In this document: in pieces, positions 17,028 to 17,034 of the stretch
Numbering within the stretch: position 1 is the stretch's first letter
How the letters are laid out: the number at the start of each line of letters is the position of its first letter
Source: Pseudomonadota bacterium
GTDB lineage: Bacteria > Pseudomonadota > Alphaproteobacteria > Rhizobiales > Devosiaceae
Assembly (NCBI GenBank): GCA_023415605.1
Contig: JAEZKB010000037.1
Location: 1-17,034, forward strand
Reading direction: 5' to 3'
DNA length: 17,034 bases
Notes under the pieces: generated by a model
Told to the model about the DNA's origin: nothing
Databases searched by the model: none
Seen by the model: the letters and a program-made list of their open reading frames with translations, nothing else
Made by a program: the position numbers and the translations under genes

Positions 17028-17034
17028 GAGGAAT

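Overview
The window is a gene-dense, high-GC stretch of an alphaproteobacterial chromosome. The best match is Hyphomicrobiales, possibly a Devosia-like lineage. That rests on recognising the gene order and protein families by eye, not on a search. Nearly everything is housekeeping. I see no mobile element, CRISPR array, rRNA or tRNA, and no clearly new defence or biosynthetic system.

Left block (about 1-7421, minus strand): a long gene train reads dgt, argS, a large SPOR-domain membrane protein, scpA, scpB, and the first codons of a gene that looks like tatA at the window edge. It covers dNTP hydrolysis, arginine tRNA charging, septal peptidoglycan binding, chromosome condensation (the ScpAB kleisin complex) and twin-arginine export. 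As I recall, Hyphomicrobiales usually carry nagZ between the SPOR gene and scpA. Here only 179 bases separate them and they do not encode it.

Middle block (7477-9817, plus strand): the Fe-S carrier erpA starts divergently from dgt. It is followed by a cytoplasmic serine hydrolase of the beta-lactamase/esterase fold and by exodeoxyribonuclease III (xth). The Shine-Dalgarno sequence of the serine hydrolase lies inside a perfect 7-bp hairpin.

Right block (9818-17034, minus strand): two transcription groups. The first is valS followed 4 nt later by a CorA/ZntB-type divalent-metal transporter. The second is ilvD, an exoR-like periplasmic Sel1-repeat gene overlapping the end of ilvD by 14 nt, and a NUDIX hydrolase 9 nt further on. 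A 282-nt leader before ilvD contains hairpins and a 24-codon small ORF. A terminator-like hairpin sits just upstream of valS.

The observations most worth checking are the SD-masking hairpin before the serine hydrolase, translational coupling of the ExoR-like envelope regulator to ilvD, the missing nagZ, the very long SPOR protein with repeated short motifs in its cytoplasmic part, and the structured ilvD leader.
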